Origin: Winogradskyella aurantia
GTDB lineage: Bacteria > Bacteroidota > Bacteroidia > Flavobacteriales > Flavobacteriaceae
DNA length: 64,000 bases
Assembly: GCF_002266855.1 (NCBI RefSeq)
Contig: NZ_NGJN01000006.1
Coordinates: forward strand, 1 to 64,000
Reading direction: 5' to 3'
Position numbers and translations under genes: made by a program. Positions 54,613 through 64,000 of this stretch are shown here, in pieces; the first letter of the stretch is position 1, and every line of letters starts with the position of its first letter. The notes under the pieces were generated by a model. It did no database searches and had not been told where the DNA came from. It saw only the letters and a list, made by a program, of their open reading frames with translations.

Positions 54613-55122
54613 ATGAGAACATTTCTTCAAATTCTAATCCTATTGTGTTCTGTGCAAGTCTTTCAGGCACAGGATAATTCGGGCTACCGTATCATGCGAT
54701 CAAATGTAGGTAGCAGTGGCTCTTCGCAGACGGTTGTAACCTCAAGTGGCACCTACAAAATAAGTCAAAGTATAGGACAGGCCAGTGTTATAGGTACGCA
54801 TTATAATAATGGTTATTATTTGAGACAAGGCTATCAACAACCCATGCATAAAATTAAAATTGTAGAAGAATTTGATTTAGATCTAAATGCAAAAATATAT
54901 CCCAACCCTTTTAGCCAAACTATAAGGATTACGTTCAGTTCTAAAATTGAAGAGGACATTTCTGTAAAGATTTTTGATATACATGGTAGAATTGTCCATG
55001 CCCAAGAGTTTTTACCTGCTCAAAACCTTGAACTGAGACTAAATGATATTTCAAGTGGAAGCTATTTTTTAAAGACGATTTCTAAAGGAAAGCGCTTCAC
55101 CGCAAAACTGATTAAATTTTAA
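54613..55122 (+). CDS. Short T9SS type A sorting-domain protein
   Basis: 169 residues from the ATG at 54613, which opens a clean signal peptide (1-20, VFQAQ); the upstream ATG at 54538 would add 25 non-signal residues. Residues 25-75 are a Ser/Gly-rich beta module (YRIMRSNVGSSGSSQ, ISQSIGQASVIGTH, GYYLRQGYQQP), a recurring flavobacterial type. Residues ~90-169 are the T9SS domain (KIYPNPFSQTIRITF, FLKTIS, AKLIKF). It lies 14 nt before the large repeat protein, so they are likely co-expressed. Confidence 0.85.
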   Translation: MRTFLQILILLCSVQVFQAQDNSGYRIMRSNVGSSGSSQTVVTSSGTYKISQSIGQASVIGTHYNNGYYLRQGYQQPMHKIKIVEEFDLDLNAKIYPNPFSQTIRITFSSKIEEDISVKIFDIHGRIVHAQEFLPAQNLELRLNDISSGSYFLKTISKGKRFTAKLIKF

Positions 55123-55136
55123 AAAAACCAGCAATT

Positions 55137-57302
55137 ATGAAAAGACTATTACTAACCTTAGGATGCTTCATTTGCTTAGCATGGCAAATGTTTGCCCAAA
55201 CCGATGGCATTACGTATCAAGCCGTGATAATTAGTCCGGACCCTTTGGAATTACCAGGTGTGGATTCCGAAGGCAATTATTTGCCAAACACCACCATTGC
55301 TATCAGATTTACCATTTACGATAGTGGCAATCAAATAGAATTCCAAGAAGTACAAATTACAGATACCGATGAATTTGGACGTATCAACCTGCTAATTGGT
55401 GATGCGGATCACGATTATTTCAAGGAAATAAGCTGGGATGGCACACCAAAGGACTTAAAGGTAGAAATTGATTTTGATGCAGGGAATAACTTTGAAACCA
55501 TGAGCCGAGAACGTCTCACGTTTTTACCTTATGCCTATCACCGAAATATTACGGCAACGGGCACCTTAACGGTAGATGACAGAACATTTTTAAATGGCGA
55601 ACTGCAAGTGGAAGGCCCAACAAATTTGCAAAGTACCTTAGACGTTAACAATGGTAACGCTACTAATTTAACGGGAACCTTGAATGTAGATGGTGTCAGT
55701 GATTTTAATGAGGCCCTGAATGTCAATAATGGCAGCCCCACAACACTTTCTGGCGATGTAACCATTGGAGGGAATAGTGTTTTAAATGGCACTTTAGATG
55801 TTATTGGTATGACTACACTAAATGACTTAACGGTTAATGGTGAGGCTAGTTTTGGGGATTTGGCAGCAGAAACACTTTTGGTTAATCAAAGTACAATCTT
55901 AAATGGGACTACCCGCATTGACGGTATGGGAAGTCAGATTCATTTGACATCAAATTTCCCTAACATTGGGACTGACATAGCTAATCATCCGGTATTAATT
56001 GATGGCGGTAAAAATGGTTTAGCGATAAAGGTGAATGGTAACCGTGAAAACGATACAAATTTTATAACCTTCTTTGATGATGCCCGAATTGAACCATGGG
56101 GACGCATAGAGGGAGAAACCGAAGCGGAGTTTACAAATAATGCCGACTACAATTTTGACAAGCGGTCGTTAAATTATGATTCCTATGATGCCATTTTTGA
56201 TACGTCGGTATCTGCTTATGAGTTTGCCAAATCTTTAGGGGAGATCGGTATAGCATCCACATCATCTACTGGGTGTGTTGGTTTTGGTGCCTGTGTTACC
56301 GCTCCAATACCATCTTGGATCATAGGTAGTACTGCTCAATCTATTGTTGCGGCACTTCAAATTGTTGCATCTGCGGTAGGTGTCGTTATTACCCAAGATA
56401 ATATTAACACTTATGACGATAATAGAGTAACCCTCCAAGGCGTAACTTATGCTTCAGGTGCAGGCGATTACGCGGAATATTTACTCAGAGAGAATTACAA
56501 TGAAAAAATGACCTACGGTGATATCGTGGGTGTAAAAGGTGGTAAAATATCGAAAAATCTTGAAAGTGCAGATAGAATGATGGTTGTATCATACAAACCT
56601 ATAGTTTTAGGAAATATGCCAAAGCCAGATCGTGAAGCAGAATATGAGAAGGTCGCATTTATGGGTCAAGTACCCGTCAATGTTTTTGGAAAGGTTGAAA
56701 TAGGCGATTATATTTTGCCTAGTGGTAAAAATGATGGTGTAGGTATAGCAATAAAACCATCAGATATTGTCGCTTCCCAACTTAAGAACATCGTCGGAGT
56801 AGCCTGGTCGCAAACTGATAATACTTTTGGAATCAGTAAGGTTAATGTTGCAGTTGGAGTTAATAAGAATGATAGTGGCCTAATAATCGAAAAATTAGAA
56901 AATAAAGTAAACCAACAAGCAAGAGAAATCACGACTTTAAAAAATCAAATAGAAAACATTTTAGTTAAGATCGCTGCGATAGAAGAAGGTGCAAACGAAG
57001 GCCAGCTAAGATTAAACTCAAATACTGATGAACATCAGAATAATTCAAAATACAAAATTATTGAATCGACAGAAAGTGATATCATTTATTATGACATTAC
57101 TAGAGATGATTTTGAAAAGGGTTTGCTTTTGGCTGAAGAAATGATTCTTGGTGCTGATGTTAAAAATGAAAAAGTCATAGAGGCTCTCAATAAACTTAAA
57201 ACGGACTTAGCATTTAAGAATAAATTTTTTAAAAGAATTCAAGATGGATTGAGCAAGCAAATTCACTTTCATCAAGAAATTGATAAAAAAGGAAGACATT
57301 AA
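55137..57302 (+). CDS. Exported beta-repeat protein with Peptidase_G2-like (autocleavage) segment
   Basis: 721 residues. Signal peptide 1-21. An N-terminal beta domain at about 22-145 (DGITYQAVI, ERLTFLPYAYH). About 146-260 are G-x-L-x-V-x-G-x-T-x-L-x-x-x-L repeats of a trimeric beta-fibre kind. A hydrophobic helix-like stretch (IVAALQIVASAVGVVI) lies near 400. Residues ~439-560 begin SGAGDYAEYL and continue with KISK, SADRMMVVSYKPIVLG, resembling the Peptidase_G2 domain of phage neck/tail appendages. A coiled coil follows (about 582-620), then a helical tail. No T9SS sorting domain is visible, so the export end-point is unclear. G2 function is inference. Confidence 0.75.
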   Translation: MKRLLLTLGCFICLAWQMFAQTDGITYQAVIISPDPLELPGVDSEGNYLPNTTIAIRFTIYDSGNQIEFQEVQITDTDEFGRINLLIGDADHDYFKEISWDGTPKDLKVEIDFDAGNNFETMSRERLTFLPYAYHRNITATGTLTVDDRTFLNGELQVEGPTNLQSTLDVNNGNATNLTGTLNVDGVSDFNEALNVNNGSPTTLSGDVTIGGNSVLNGTLDVIGMTTLNDLTVNGEASFGDLAAETLLVNQSTILNGTTRIDGMGSQIHLTSNFPNIGTDIANHPVLIDGGKNGLAIKVNGNRENDTNFITFFDDARIEPWGRIEGETEAEFTNNADYNFDKRSLNYDSYDAIFDTSVSAYEFAKSLGEIGIASTSSTGCVGFGACVTAPIPSWIIGSTAQSIVAALQIVASAVGVVITQDNINTYDDNRVTLQGVTYASGAGDYAEYLLRENYNEKMTYGDIVGVKGGKISKNLESADRMMVVSYKPIVLGNMPKPDREAEYEKVAFMGQVPVNVFGKVEIGDYILPSGKNDGVGIAIKPSDIVASQLKNIVGVAWSQTDNTFGISKVNVAVGVNKNDSGLIIEKLENKVNQQAREITTLKNQIENILVKIAAIEEGANEGQLRLNSNTDEHQNNSKYKIIESTESDIIYYDITRDDFEKGLLLAEEMILGADVKNEKVIEALNKLKTDLAFKNKFFKRIQDGLSKQIHFHQEIDKKGRH

Positions 57303-57339
57303 TTGTAAAATTCTTTTTGGAGTTTAAAACCAAAACTTA

Positions 57340-60300
57340 ATGAATAAACAGCTTTCGTTATCAGTCGTTATTTTATTGTTTTCTTCCCTTTTTATGGAGG
57401 CCCAAACTACGTCGATACCAGATGCTGATTTCGAAGAGTATCTAGAAACACATTCATCGGACGGCACTGTGGTTGCTATAGGAGACGCTAACAGTATGGG
57501 TGACGGTATTGCCAATAATGGATTGGTTGAAACTATCAGGATAAATAATGTGACCTTACTTGACGTTTCTAATCGCGGTATAGACGATCTTACTGGTCTA
57601 GAGGACTTTACAGCATTAGAAACCTTGTTTTGTAGTGAGAATAATTTGTCAGTTCTCAATGTTTCAAATAATACTAATCTGGTATCCTTAATTTGTGGTT
57701 CAAATAATCTTACGGAATTAGTTTTAAGCGCTAATACCAATCTAGAATCCTTGAACTGTTCAAACAATCAAATTCAGACCTTAGACCTTAGTAACAATGA
57801 CGCATTAGAAAGCCTCACCGTTTCAGGTAATCAGCTCTCCGCTATTGATATCTCAAATATGTCTGGTTTGGTCACCTTGGGTGTTTCAAATAATAGAATA
57901 TTCGGCCAATTAAATGTAAGCAATAACCCAAATTTAGAAGGATTGTTTTGTGCGTCTAACCAAATAAGCGTCTTGGATTTATCACAGAATACCGTTTTAA
58001 GAAATTTAGATGCTTCTAACAACGCCCTTACTGACTTAGACTTATCTAGTATCAATACGGTTGTTTGTCCAGATCCTCAAACGAACCCTATCACACCTTG
58101 CCAAGGTTCGTCCTCAATCAATATATCAAGAAATCAACTCGTTTCATTGGTGGTAAACAACGGTTTTAACGATTTAATTGCTCAGTTAAATAGTTCTGAT
58201 AATCCTGATTTGTTCTGTATTCAAATTGATACTGACTTTACACCTTCAGGTTGGATTAAGGATGATTGGACCTACTATAGCTCAGGCGCCTGTGTGGATA
58301 TTTTCACTTATGTGCCGGATGATAATTTTGAACAAGCTTTAATTGATTTAGGGCTTGATGATTTTTTGGATAATCTTGTTTTAACGGCCAATATCAATAC
58401 TATTGCAAACTTAACGGTTTCCAATGCATCGATTTCAAGTCTTGTAGGTATTGAGGACTTCACAGCCTTAGAAAATTTAGATGTTGGTACTAATACGATT
58501 GAAAGTTTAGACCTGTCAGCTAACACAGCCCTGCAGGTATTGGATATTTCAAATAATGATATTGAAACATTAGATTTAACTACAAATACCGCATTAACCA
58601 CCTTATACTGCGGAAGTAATTTGCTCAATACTATTGATTTAAGTGCTAATCTAGCATTAACTGTAGTCAATTGCTCCAATAATCTGTTAACCGGTTTAGA
58701 TGTAAGTAATAATACCGACTTGTTTGATTTAGATACCTCGTTTAATCAAATTACATTCTTAGATTTAAGTTTAAATACCGCACTTACAAGTCTTTTGTGC
58801 AATGATAATAACCTGTTCGCCCTTAATATCAATAATGGAAATAACAACACCATCACCACATTTAACGCTACAAATAATGCAAACTTATTCTGTATCGAAG
58901 TTGAGGATGTTGCTCTGGCCAATGCTGCCGCTGGCTGGCAAAAAGATACTCTAGCAGACTATAATTTAACTTGTGGGACATACGTGCCCGACGATAATTT
59001 TGAACAGGCCTTAATCGACCAGGGCATTGATTCGGATAATACTTTAAACAATTTTGTGCCGACAGCTGATGTTAGCGGTGTTTCTGATTTGGATATATCC
59101 AGTCTTGGTATTGAAGACCTGACAGGCCTTGGAGATTTTGTAGCCTTGCTTGATTTGGACTGTTCTGGCAATGCAATTTCAGTTTTGGATTTAAGTTCTA
59201 ATACGGCCCTGCAAACTTTAAATTGCTCAGACAATAGCATCAACAACCTTGAACTTGCAACAAATGTAGGGTTGACATCAATAGTTTGTAACGACAATGC
59301 ACTGGTAACATTGAATATCGCAAATGGATTTAATACTAATCTTGCGGTCTTTAATGCCACAAACAACCCAACGTTGTTCTGTATTAATATCGATACAGCC
59401 ATTTTAGGCAATATCCCACCAGCTTGGCAAATTGATGTTTTTGCTGATTATAACGATGATTGTGCAAATAACCGATTTACCGCCATACCAGATCCCTTTT
59501 TTGAACAAGCATTGATTGATTTGGCTTATGATGATGTTATTGATGGCCAAGTTCTAACGGCCACTATTGAGCTAGTCCAAAATTTGAATGTCAGTGACCA
59601 AGGCATTTCGGATTTAAGCGGTATTCAAGATTTTAGGACAATAGTGGAATTGGATTGTAGCAGTAACTTTCTGACTGCTTTGGATGTTAGTGGTTTAAGC
59701 TTTTTGGAGCGCTTGAATTGTAGTTCAAATTTTCTTGAAACAAATGACAGTAACAATCCCGGTGGTTTATTTAATATCACAGGAACCATAAGCTTGAAGG
59801 AACTCTTTTGTGCTAGCAATAATTTAATTGATCTTGACACGTCGCAAAATATAAATTTAGAGCTATTAGATTGTGCGGATAATAGTTTAACGGTTTTAAA
59901 TGTCAATAGTAACACACTTTTAAAAAATCTTAATTGCTCCAACAATGCCTTGTCTAGTTTAGATATAAGCAGTAATGCAGCCCTAGAAGTCCTCAATGCG
60001 GATAGTAATGAACTCATTGAATTATTAACCCCAGGAATTCCAAATAACAGCTTAATCAATTTAAGTTGTGCCGACAATGATTTGACTGAATTATTAGTCA
60101 ATAATTATCAAGGATTAGAAAGTTTAAACTGTGGGTCAAACGCATTGACAGAGCTTAATTTGACCGCTAACACGGGCCTAAACTTTTTATCCATTACCAG
60201 CAATCAAATTTCTGATCTAAATTTATTGAACAACATAGATTTAGTAGAGGCATTACTTTCCCAAAATAATTTATTACAATTAGATGTTTCTGCCAATACA

Positions 60301-62988
60301 TCTTTAGAGCATCTTAACTGTGCATTTAACGACCTTACGGAACTCAACATTGATTTAAATACCCTATTAAAACGCCTTTATGGTGCTTCAAACCAACTTA
60401 CAGCATTGGATTTGAGTAACAATAGTGGCCTTATAGATTTTGATTTTAGCTCAAATGCCATAAATAACTTAAGCCTGTCTAACGACCTCGGTGCATTGAA
60501 ACGACTTAATGTAAGCAACAACCAAATTGAAGGTAATTTAGATTTAACCACAATGGCAATTGCGGCCTGTGTGGCCCAACCCACTCAAACAAATTTTTGC
60601 CCAGACACAATTTCTATAAATGTTTCTAACAACCTTTTGGATTTTGTAAATATTCAAAATGGTATCAATGGAGATATAGCGAATTTGAATGCGGTTAATA
60701 ATCCAAACCTGGAGTGTATCCAAGTTGATGATGCCAATACTATCGGCGCAAATTGGCAAAAAGACGAAACGACATCTTATAGCGAAGATTGCAATTTTGG
60801 TGAAACCTTTGTGCCCGATGATAATTTTGAACAGGCACTTATAGACTTAGGATTGGATTCAGGACCCTTAAACGATTTTGTACCGACCGCAAACATAGAA
60901 GGCCTTACCAATTTGGATGTCAGTGGTAATGCCATTGCTGATTTAACTGGCATAGAAGATTTCGTAGCCTTGGAAAGTTTAGATGTTTCTAATAATGTGT
61001 TGAGCGATGTTGAACTCAGTTCGAACATAAATTTGGTGAGCCTCAATTGTGCAACTAACCTATTACCTCAATTGAATATTCAAAATAATTCAAATTTAAT
61101 GATTTTAAATTGTGCTGAAAATTCCATAAATACAATCGATGTTACGGCCAATATAAACCTGACGGATTTAAATATTTCAGACAATGTATTCACTGCTTTT
61201 TCGCCAAGTGAGGTGTTATCCTTACAAGTTTTCAACTGTGATAATAACCAAATTATAGAACTCAATTTTCAACAAAACCAGGATTTAATAAGTCTTAGCT
61301 GTCAATCCAACACTTTAGAGATTCTTAATATTAGAAACGGGCAAAACGCCATTTTGATGGATTTAAATGCGCAGGGCAACCCAGAATTGACTTGTATTGA
61401 AACAGATGATGGTAACGTACCACCAGGCGCCACTTGGCTTATTGACCCAACGGCTCAATTTTCCACAGAGTGCTTTTTTGGGCAAACTTTTGTGCCAGAT
61501 GATAATTTTGAGCAGGCCCTTATCGATTTGGGTTATGATTCGGGCGCTTTGGATGACTATGTATTTACCGAAACTATTCAAGACCTCACTTTTTTGAATG
61601 TGAGTGGCCGTGAGATTTCAGATCTAACAGGTATCGAAGACTTTATAAGTTTAACCACTCTTGATTTTGAAAATAATTCTGTGGCTGCAGTGAATTTAGC
61701 GTCTAATACAAATCTAATTAATTTGGATGCCTCAGGAAATCTACTGACCGTCATAGACCTATCATTTTTACCAAACTTGACGGACTTGGATGTTTCCAAT
61801 AATAACTTAACGCAGCTGAGTTTAGATAGTAATCTAGGCTTAATTGATTTGGACGTAGCCAACAATGCACTGACCAATTTGACTGTTGGCCAACAGGTTG
61901 ATTTGGAAGAACTCAATTGCGCATCGAACCAATTGAGCAGTCTTAATGTCACCCAAAACCCAAATTTAACCCTCTTGTTCTGTCAGTCCAACCAATTAAT
62001 AGCAGATCAACTTAATCTTCAGAACGGGAACAATGAAAATTTACAATTGTTCAATGCTACAAATAATCAGGATTTAGCCTGTATTTTAGTCGATGATCCT
62101 GTGGCGGTTATCAACAATACAGAAGGGTTTTACGACAGTTGGTTTAAAGATGAGACAGCTAGTTACCAATCCGTATGTGCGGATGCTGATAATGACGGCA
62201 TACCAAATGAGGATGATTTATGTCCCAATACCGAATTTGGTGCGACGGTAGATTTGTTTGGTTGTGCTGTAATCGATTTGCCAAATGATAATTTTGCCGT
62301 TTCAGTTACAAGTGAAACCTGCTTAAATAGCAATAATGGTATAATAACTATAATTGCGCAAGAACTTTATAATTATAACGTATCACTTGTACGTGATAAC
62401 TTTTCGCAAGATTATAACTTTACGAATGACATAGACATCTTTAATCTTTTGGCAGGAACTTATGAGATGTGCATTACCATTGAGGAGTGGCCCGATTACC
62501 AAAGTTGTTACACCATTGTTATTACCCAACCAGACCCACTAGAAGTATTTTCAAATAGAATGGCTTCAGGAAATATTTTATCTGTAATTATGACGGGCAA
62601 TTCCAAATACAATATAGAATTTAACGGGGACCTCTTTACGACCTATAATCCAAGTATTAACTTAGAATTGCAACAAGGGGTAAATAGCTTAAAGGTGTAT
62701 ACAGATTTGGACTGTCAAGGCATCTATCAAGAACGCATAGTCCTCTCAGATGAACCTATCGTAACACCAAACCCGTTTAACAACCGACTTAGTATTTATA
62801 CCAATTCCAATAATGAAGATATTATTGTACATATCTATAATATATTTGGGCAGCGCGTTCTGAGTGAGACTTTCAATCATCATACGAATGATATTCAAAT
62901 AGACACCAACCGATTAGCGGCTGGAATGTACCTGATGGCAATACAAACCGATAATGAGACGACGACCCATAAAATTATAAAAGAATAA
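57340..62988 (+). CDS. Giant leucine-rich-repeat T9SS surface protein, six modules
   Basis: 1882 residues. Signal peptide 1-22 (FMEAQ). Six modules each start with an N-cap of the form VPDDNFEQALIDLG (first copy divergent; others at nt 58312, 58984, 59485, 60811, 61492). Each continues with ~21-residue LRRs (L-x-x-L-x-C-S-x-N-x-L-x-x-L-D-L-S-x-N) and closes with a C-cap N-P-x-L-x-C-I-x-V/I-D/E-D then W-x-K-D-x-x-x-x-Y-x-x-x-C. Near 1616 a thrombospondin-3-like DADNDGIPNEDDLCP follows. The last ~75 residues are a T9SS type A sorting domain (TPNPFNNRLSIYTN, GMYLMAIQ, HKIIKE). A surface adhesin or binding scaffold is expected. Confidence 0.92.
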   Translation: MNKQLSLSVVILLFSSLFMEAQTTSIPDADFEEYLETHSSDGTVVAIGDANSMGDGIANNGLVETIRINNVTLLDVSNRGIDDLTGLEDFTALETLFCSENNLSVLNVSNNTNLVSLICGSNNLTELVLSANTNLESLNCSNNQIQTLDLSNNDALESLTVSGNQLSAIDISNMSGLVTLGVSNNRIFGQLNVSNNPNLEGLFCASNQISVLDLSQNTVLRNLDASNNALTDLDLSSINTVVCPDPQTNPITPCQGSSSINISRNQLVSLVVNNGFNDLIAQLNSSDNPDLFCIQIDTDFTPSGWIKDDWTYYSSGACVDIFTYVPDDNFEQALIDLGLDDFLDNLVLTANINTIANLTVSNASISSLVGIEDFTALENLDVGTNTIESLDLSANTALQVLDISNNDIETLDLTTNTALTTLYCGSNLLNTIDLSANLALTVVNCSNNLLTGLDVSNNTDLFDLDTSFNQITFLDLSLNTALTSLLCNDNNLFALNINNGNNNTITTFNATNNANLFCIEVEDVALANAAAGWQKDTLADYNLTCGTYVPDDNFEQALIDQGIDSDNTLNNFVPTADVSGVSDLDISSLGIEDLTGLGDFVALLDLDCSGNAISVLDLSSNTALQTLNCSDNSINNLELATNVGLTSIVCNDNALVTLNIANGFNTNLAVFNATNNPTLFCINIDTAILGNIPPAWQIDVFADYNDDCANNRFTAIPDPFFEQALIDLAYDDVIDGQVLTATIELVQNLNVSDQGISDLSGIQDFRTIVELDCSSNFLTALDVSGLSFLERLNCSSNFLETNDSNNPGGLFNITGTISLKELFCASNNLIDLDTSQNINLELLDCADNSLTVLNVNSNTLLKNLNCSNNALSSLDISSNAALEVLNADSNELIELLTPGIPNNSLINLSCADNDLTELLVNNYQGLESLNCGSNALTELNLTANTGLNFLSITSNQISDLNLLNNIDLVEALLSQNNLLQLDVSANTSLEHLNCAFNDLTELNIDLNTLLKRLYGASNQLTALDLSNNSGLIDFDFSSNAINNLSLSNDLGALKRLNVSNNQIEGNLDLTTMAIAACVAQPTQTNFCPDTISINVSNNLLDFVNIQNGINGDIANLNAVNNPNLECIQVDDANTIGANWQKDETTSYSEDCNFGETFVPDDNFEQALIDLGLDSGPLNDFVPTANIEGLTNLDVSGNAIADLTGIEDFVALESLDVSNNVLSDVELSSNINLVSLNCATNLLPQLNIQNNSNLMILNCAENSINTIDVTANINLTDLNISDNVFTAFSPSEVLSLQVFNCDNNQIIELNFQQNQDLISLSCQSNTLEILNIRNGQNAILMDLNAQGNPELTCIETDDGNVPPGATWLIDPTAQFSTECFFGQTFVPDDNFEQALIDLGYDSGALDDYVFTETIQDLTFLNVSGREISDLTGIEDFISLTTLDFENNSVAAVNLASNTNLINLDASGNLLTVIDLSFLPNLTDLDVSNNNLTQLSLDSNLGLIDLDVANNALTNLTVGQQVDLEELNCASNQLSSLNVTQNPNLTLLFCQSNQLIADQLNLQNGNNENLQLFNATNNQDLACILVDDPVAVINNTEGFYDSWFKDETASYQSVCADADNDGIPNEDDLCPNTEFGATVDLFGCAVIDLPNDNFAVSVTSETCLNSNNGIITIIAQELYNYNVSLVRDNFSQDYNFTNDIDIFNLLAGTYEMCITIEEWPDYQSCYTIVITQPDPLEVFSNRMASGNILSVIMTGNSKYNIEFNGDLFTTYNPSINLELQQGVNSLKVYTDLDCQGIYQERIVLSDEPIVTPNPFNNRLSIYTNSNNEDIIVHIYNIFGQRVLSETFNHHTNDIQIDTNRLAAGMYLMAIQTDNETTTHKIIKE

Positions 62989-63041
62989 ATTCAGAATGAT
63001 TTTCAATGATTAAAGTTCTGATGCTACAAAATAAGATACAG

Positions 63042-63749
63042 ATGAAACGCCTAACCTATTTACTATCCATATTTATTGTCCTATTTGGATGTAGTAATCC
63101 TTCAGATGGTACTCCAGAGAATGGCAGCGGCAATGGAGGTAGTCAAGATGACCCAAATGGTGTGCTGTTGGTTTTTCCTGAGGAAAGTTCCTTATGTAAC
63201 GAAGGCACTGAACCAACACCGACTCAAAGTACGGTTTTCTTTGAATGGGAACCAAATGATAATGCCCAAAGCTATACACTTACTGTAGAAAATTTAGCAA
63301 CAGGGGCTATCTCACAATTTGACACCGAAGATTTTATTTTTCCGGTCACTATAGAACGTGCCCAGGCATTTAGGTGGTCCGTGAATTATGAAGCCCAAGG
63401 CGAAACAAAGGAAAGTGAAGTTTGGAATTTTTATAATGCAGGTCCGGGTGTTCAAACCTATCCGCCCTTTCCTGCAGAAATCATAGCACCAACTATGGCC
63501 CAAAGTCTTCCCGCCACAAGCTCCGTAGTGTTGCAGTGGAATGGAAGTGATGTGGATGAAGATATTACGGGTTTCGATTTGTATTTTGGAACGGAGAATC
63601 CTCCAGCGATTATGGTAACTGATATTTTGGTAAATCAGTCAACTGTCTCAGTGACTGCAGGAACTATTTATTATTGGAGTATTGTGACAAGAGATGCGGC
63701 AGGAAATTCATCGGAGTCTGGTGTGTATCAATTTGTAGTCTTGGATTAA
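63042..63749 (+). CDS. Lipoprotein with two fibronectin type III-like domains
   Basis: 235 residues from the ATG at 63042, which opens a lipoprotein signal with C17 (LFGC); an upstream ATG at 63006 would precede it with non-signal residues. After a Gly/Ser/Asn-rich linker (18-45) come two Fn3-like sandwiches: about 58-130 (FFEWEPNDNAQSYTLTVE) and about 145-235 (VVLQWNGSDVDEDITGFDLY, then YYWSIVTRD). Probably surface-anchored, and last of the exported set, 53 nt after the LRR gene. Confidence 0.82.
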   Translation: MKRLTYLLSIFIVLFGCSNPSDGTPENGSGNGGSQDDPNGVLLVFPEESSLCNEGTEPTPTQSTVFFEWEPNDNAQSYTLTVENLATGAISQFDTEDFIFPVTIERAQAFRWSVNYEAQGETKESEVWNFYNAGPGVQTYPPFPAEIIAPTMAQSLPATSSVVLQWNGSDVDEDITGFDLYFGTENPPAIMVTDILVNQSTVSVTAGTIYYWSIVTRDAAGNSSESGVYQFVVLD

Positions 63750-64000
63750 TCTAAAACTCAAGACACAGAAAGGGGGCACATCTTGCCTTGATGCATTAAA
63801 GCAAATATGAGAAGTTAAATTATTTGCTTGAGGAGCGTTGTTCTCGCTAGTTTTAATAAAACGATATAACTGCTTAAAAAAAGTGTACCCCAAGCTCTTT
63901 GTGTGCTAAATAATAACTTAAGGGCTGCCCCTAAAGAATCTTTATTAATATTATTTTCTTAATTTTTTTGAATAGTTTTGATAAATAGATTTTGAAATTC

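Noticed and set aside
59625-60101. Long antisense frames within the LRR gene (this and similar ones at 57.3-62.0 kb)
   Set aside because: They are shadows of a repetitive coding sequence whose repeated codons suppress stops on the other strand.
1-64000. tRNA, rRNA, CRISPR arrays, insertion sequences, prophage
   Set aside because: Looked for cloverleaf-like gene ends, repeated spacers and transposase/integrase motifs by eye; none found. A tRNA could still be missed without a scan.

Overview
The window reads as chromosome of a marine-type Flavobacteriaceae (Bacteroidota). The support is AT-rich DNA, genes without clear Shine-Dalgarno sequences, repeated matches to the Bacteroidota promoter core TAnnTTTG, several proteins ending in type IX secretion (T9SS) type A sorting domains, a TonB-dependent receptor, a bacillithiol gene (bshC), a CrtA-like carotenoid monooxygenase, and the order cinA-rpmB-rpmG-DUF4295-ftsY-rimO. 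I see no rRNA, tRNA, CRISPR array, transposase or integrase gene.

Layout. 1-914: 5' end of a secreted repeat protein leaving the left edge, with an abrupt GC-rich start. 1141-4786: a LysM/PBP1-like protein and prfC. 4992-7245: idi-queD-manA and a small unknown gene. 7397-9479: a DUF819 permease and a DUF4369 lipoprotein. 9540-12214: a tight five-gene operon (SPFH membrane protein, DUF4177, DUF1648, alpha/beta hydrolase, Arc-like ribbon-helix-helix protein), followed by a paralogue of its hydrolase (12462-13388). 13763-32228: mostly housekeeping and envelope genes on both strands (alkB, a D,D-dipeptidase, DEAD-box helicase, rlmF, pyruvate carboxylase, htpG, an S9 peptidase, a fabH-like gene, a TonB receptor). 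32324-41670: CoA-binding protein, sodium:solute symporter, a 1003-residue T9SS BNR-repeat protein, recR, a GT2 glycosyltransferase, a 2-oxoacid dehydrogenase E2 and an Old Yellow Enzyme. 41742-49741: exonuclease-FAH-Hpt-cinA, the ribosomal protein operon, ftsY, an amidase lipoprotein and rimO. 49977-53433: crtA-like, VOC, a small membrane protein and bshC.

53867-63749 is a co-directional set of five exported proteins: a small outer-membrane-barrel-like protein, a 169-residue T9SS protein, a 721-residue beta-repeat protein with a segment resembling the phage appendage Peptidase_G2 autocleavage domain, an 1882-residue leucine-rich-repeat T9SS protein built from six modules, and a lipoprotein. 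This surface locus and the SPFH/RHH operon are the best candidates for undescribed systems. Functional statements rest on recognised motifs and family knowledge. No search was run.
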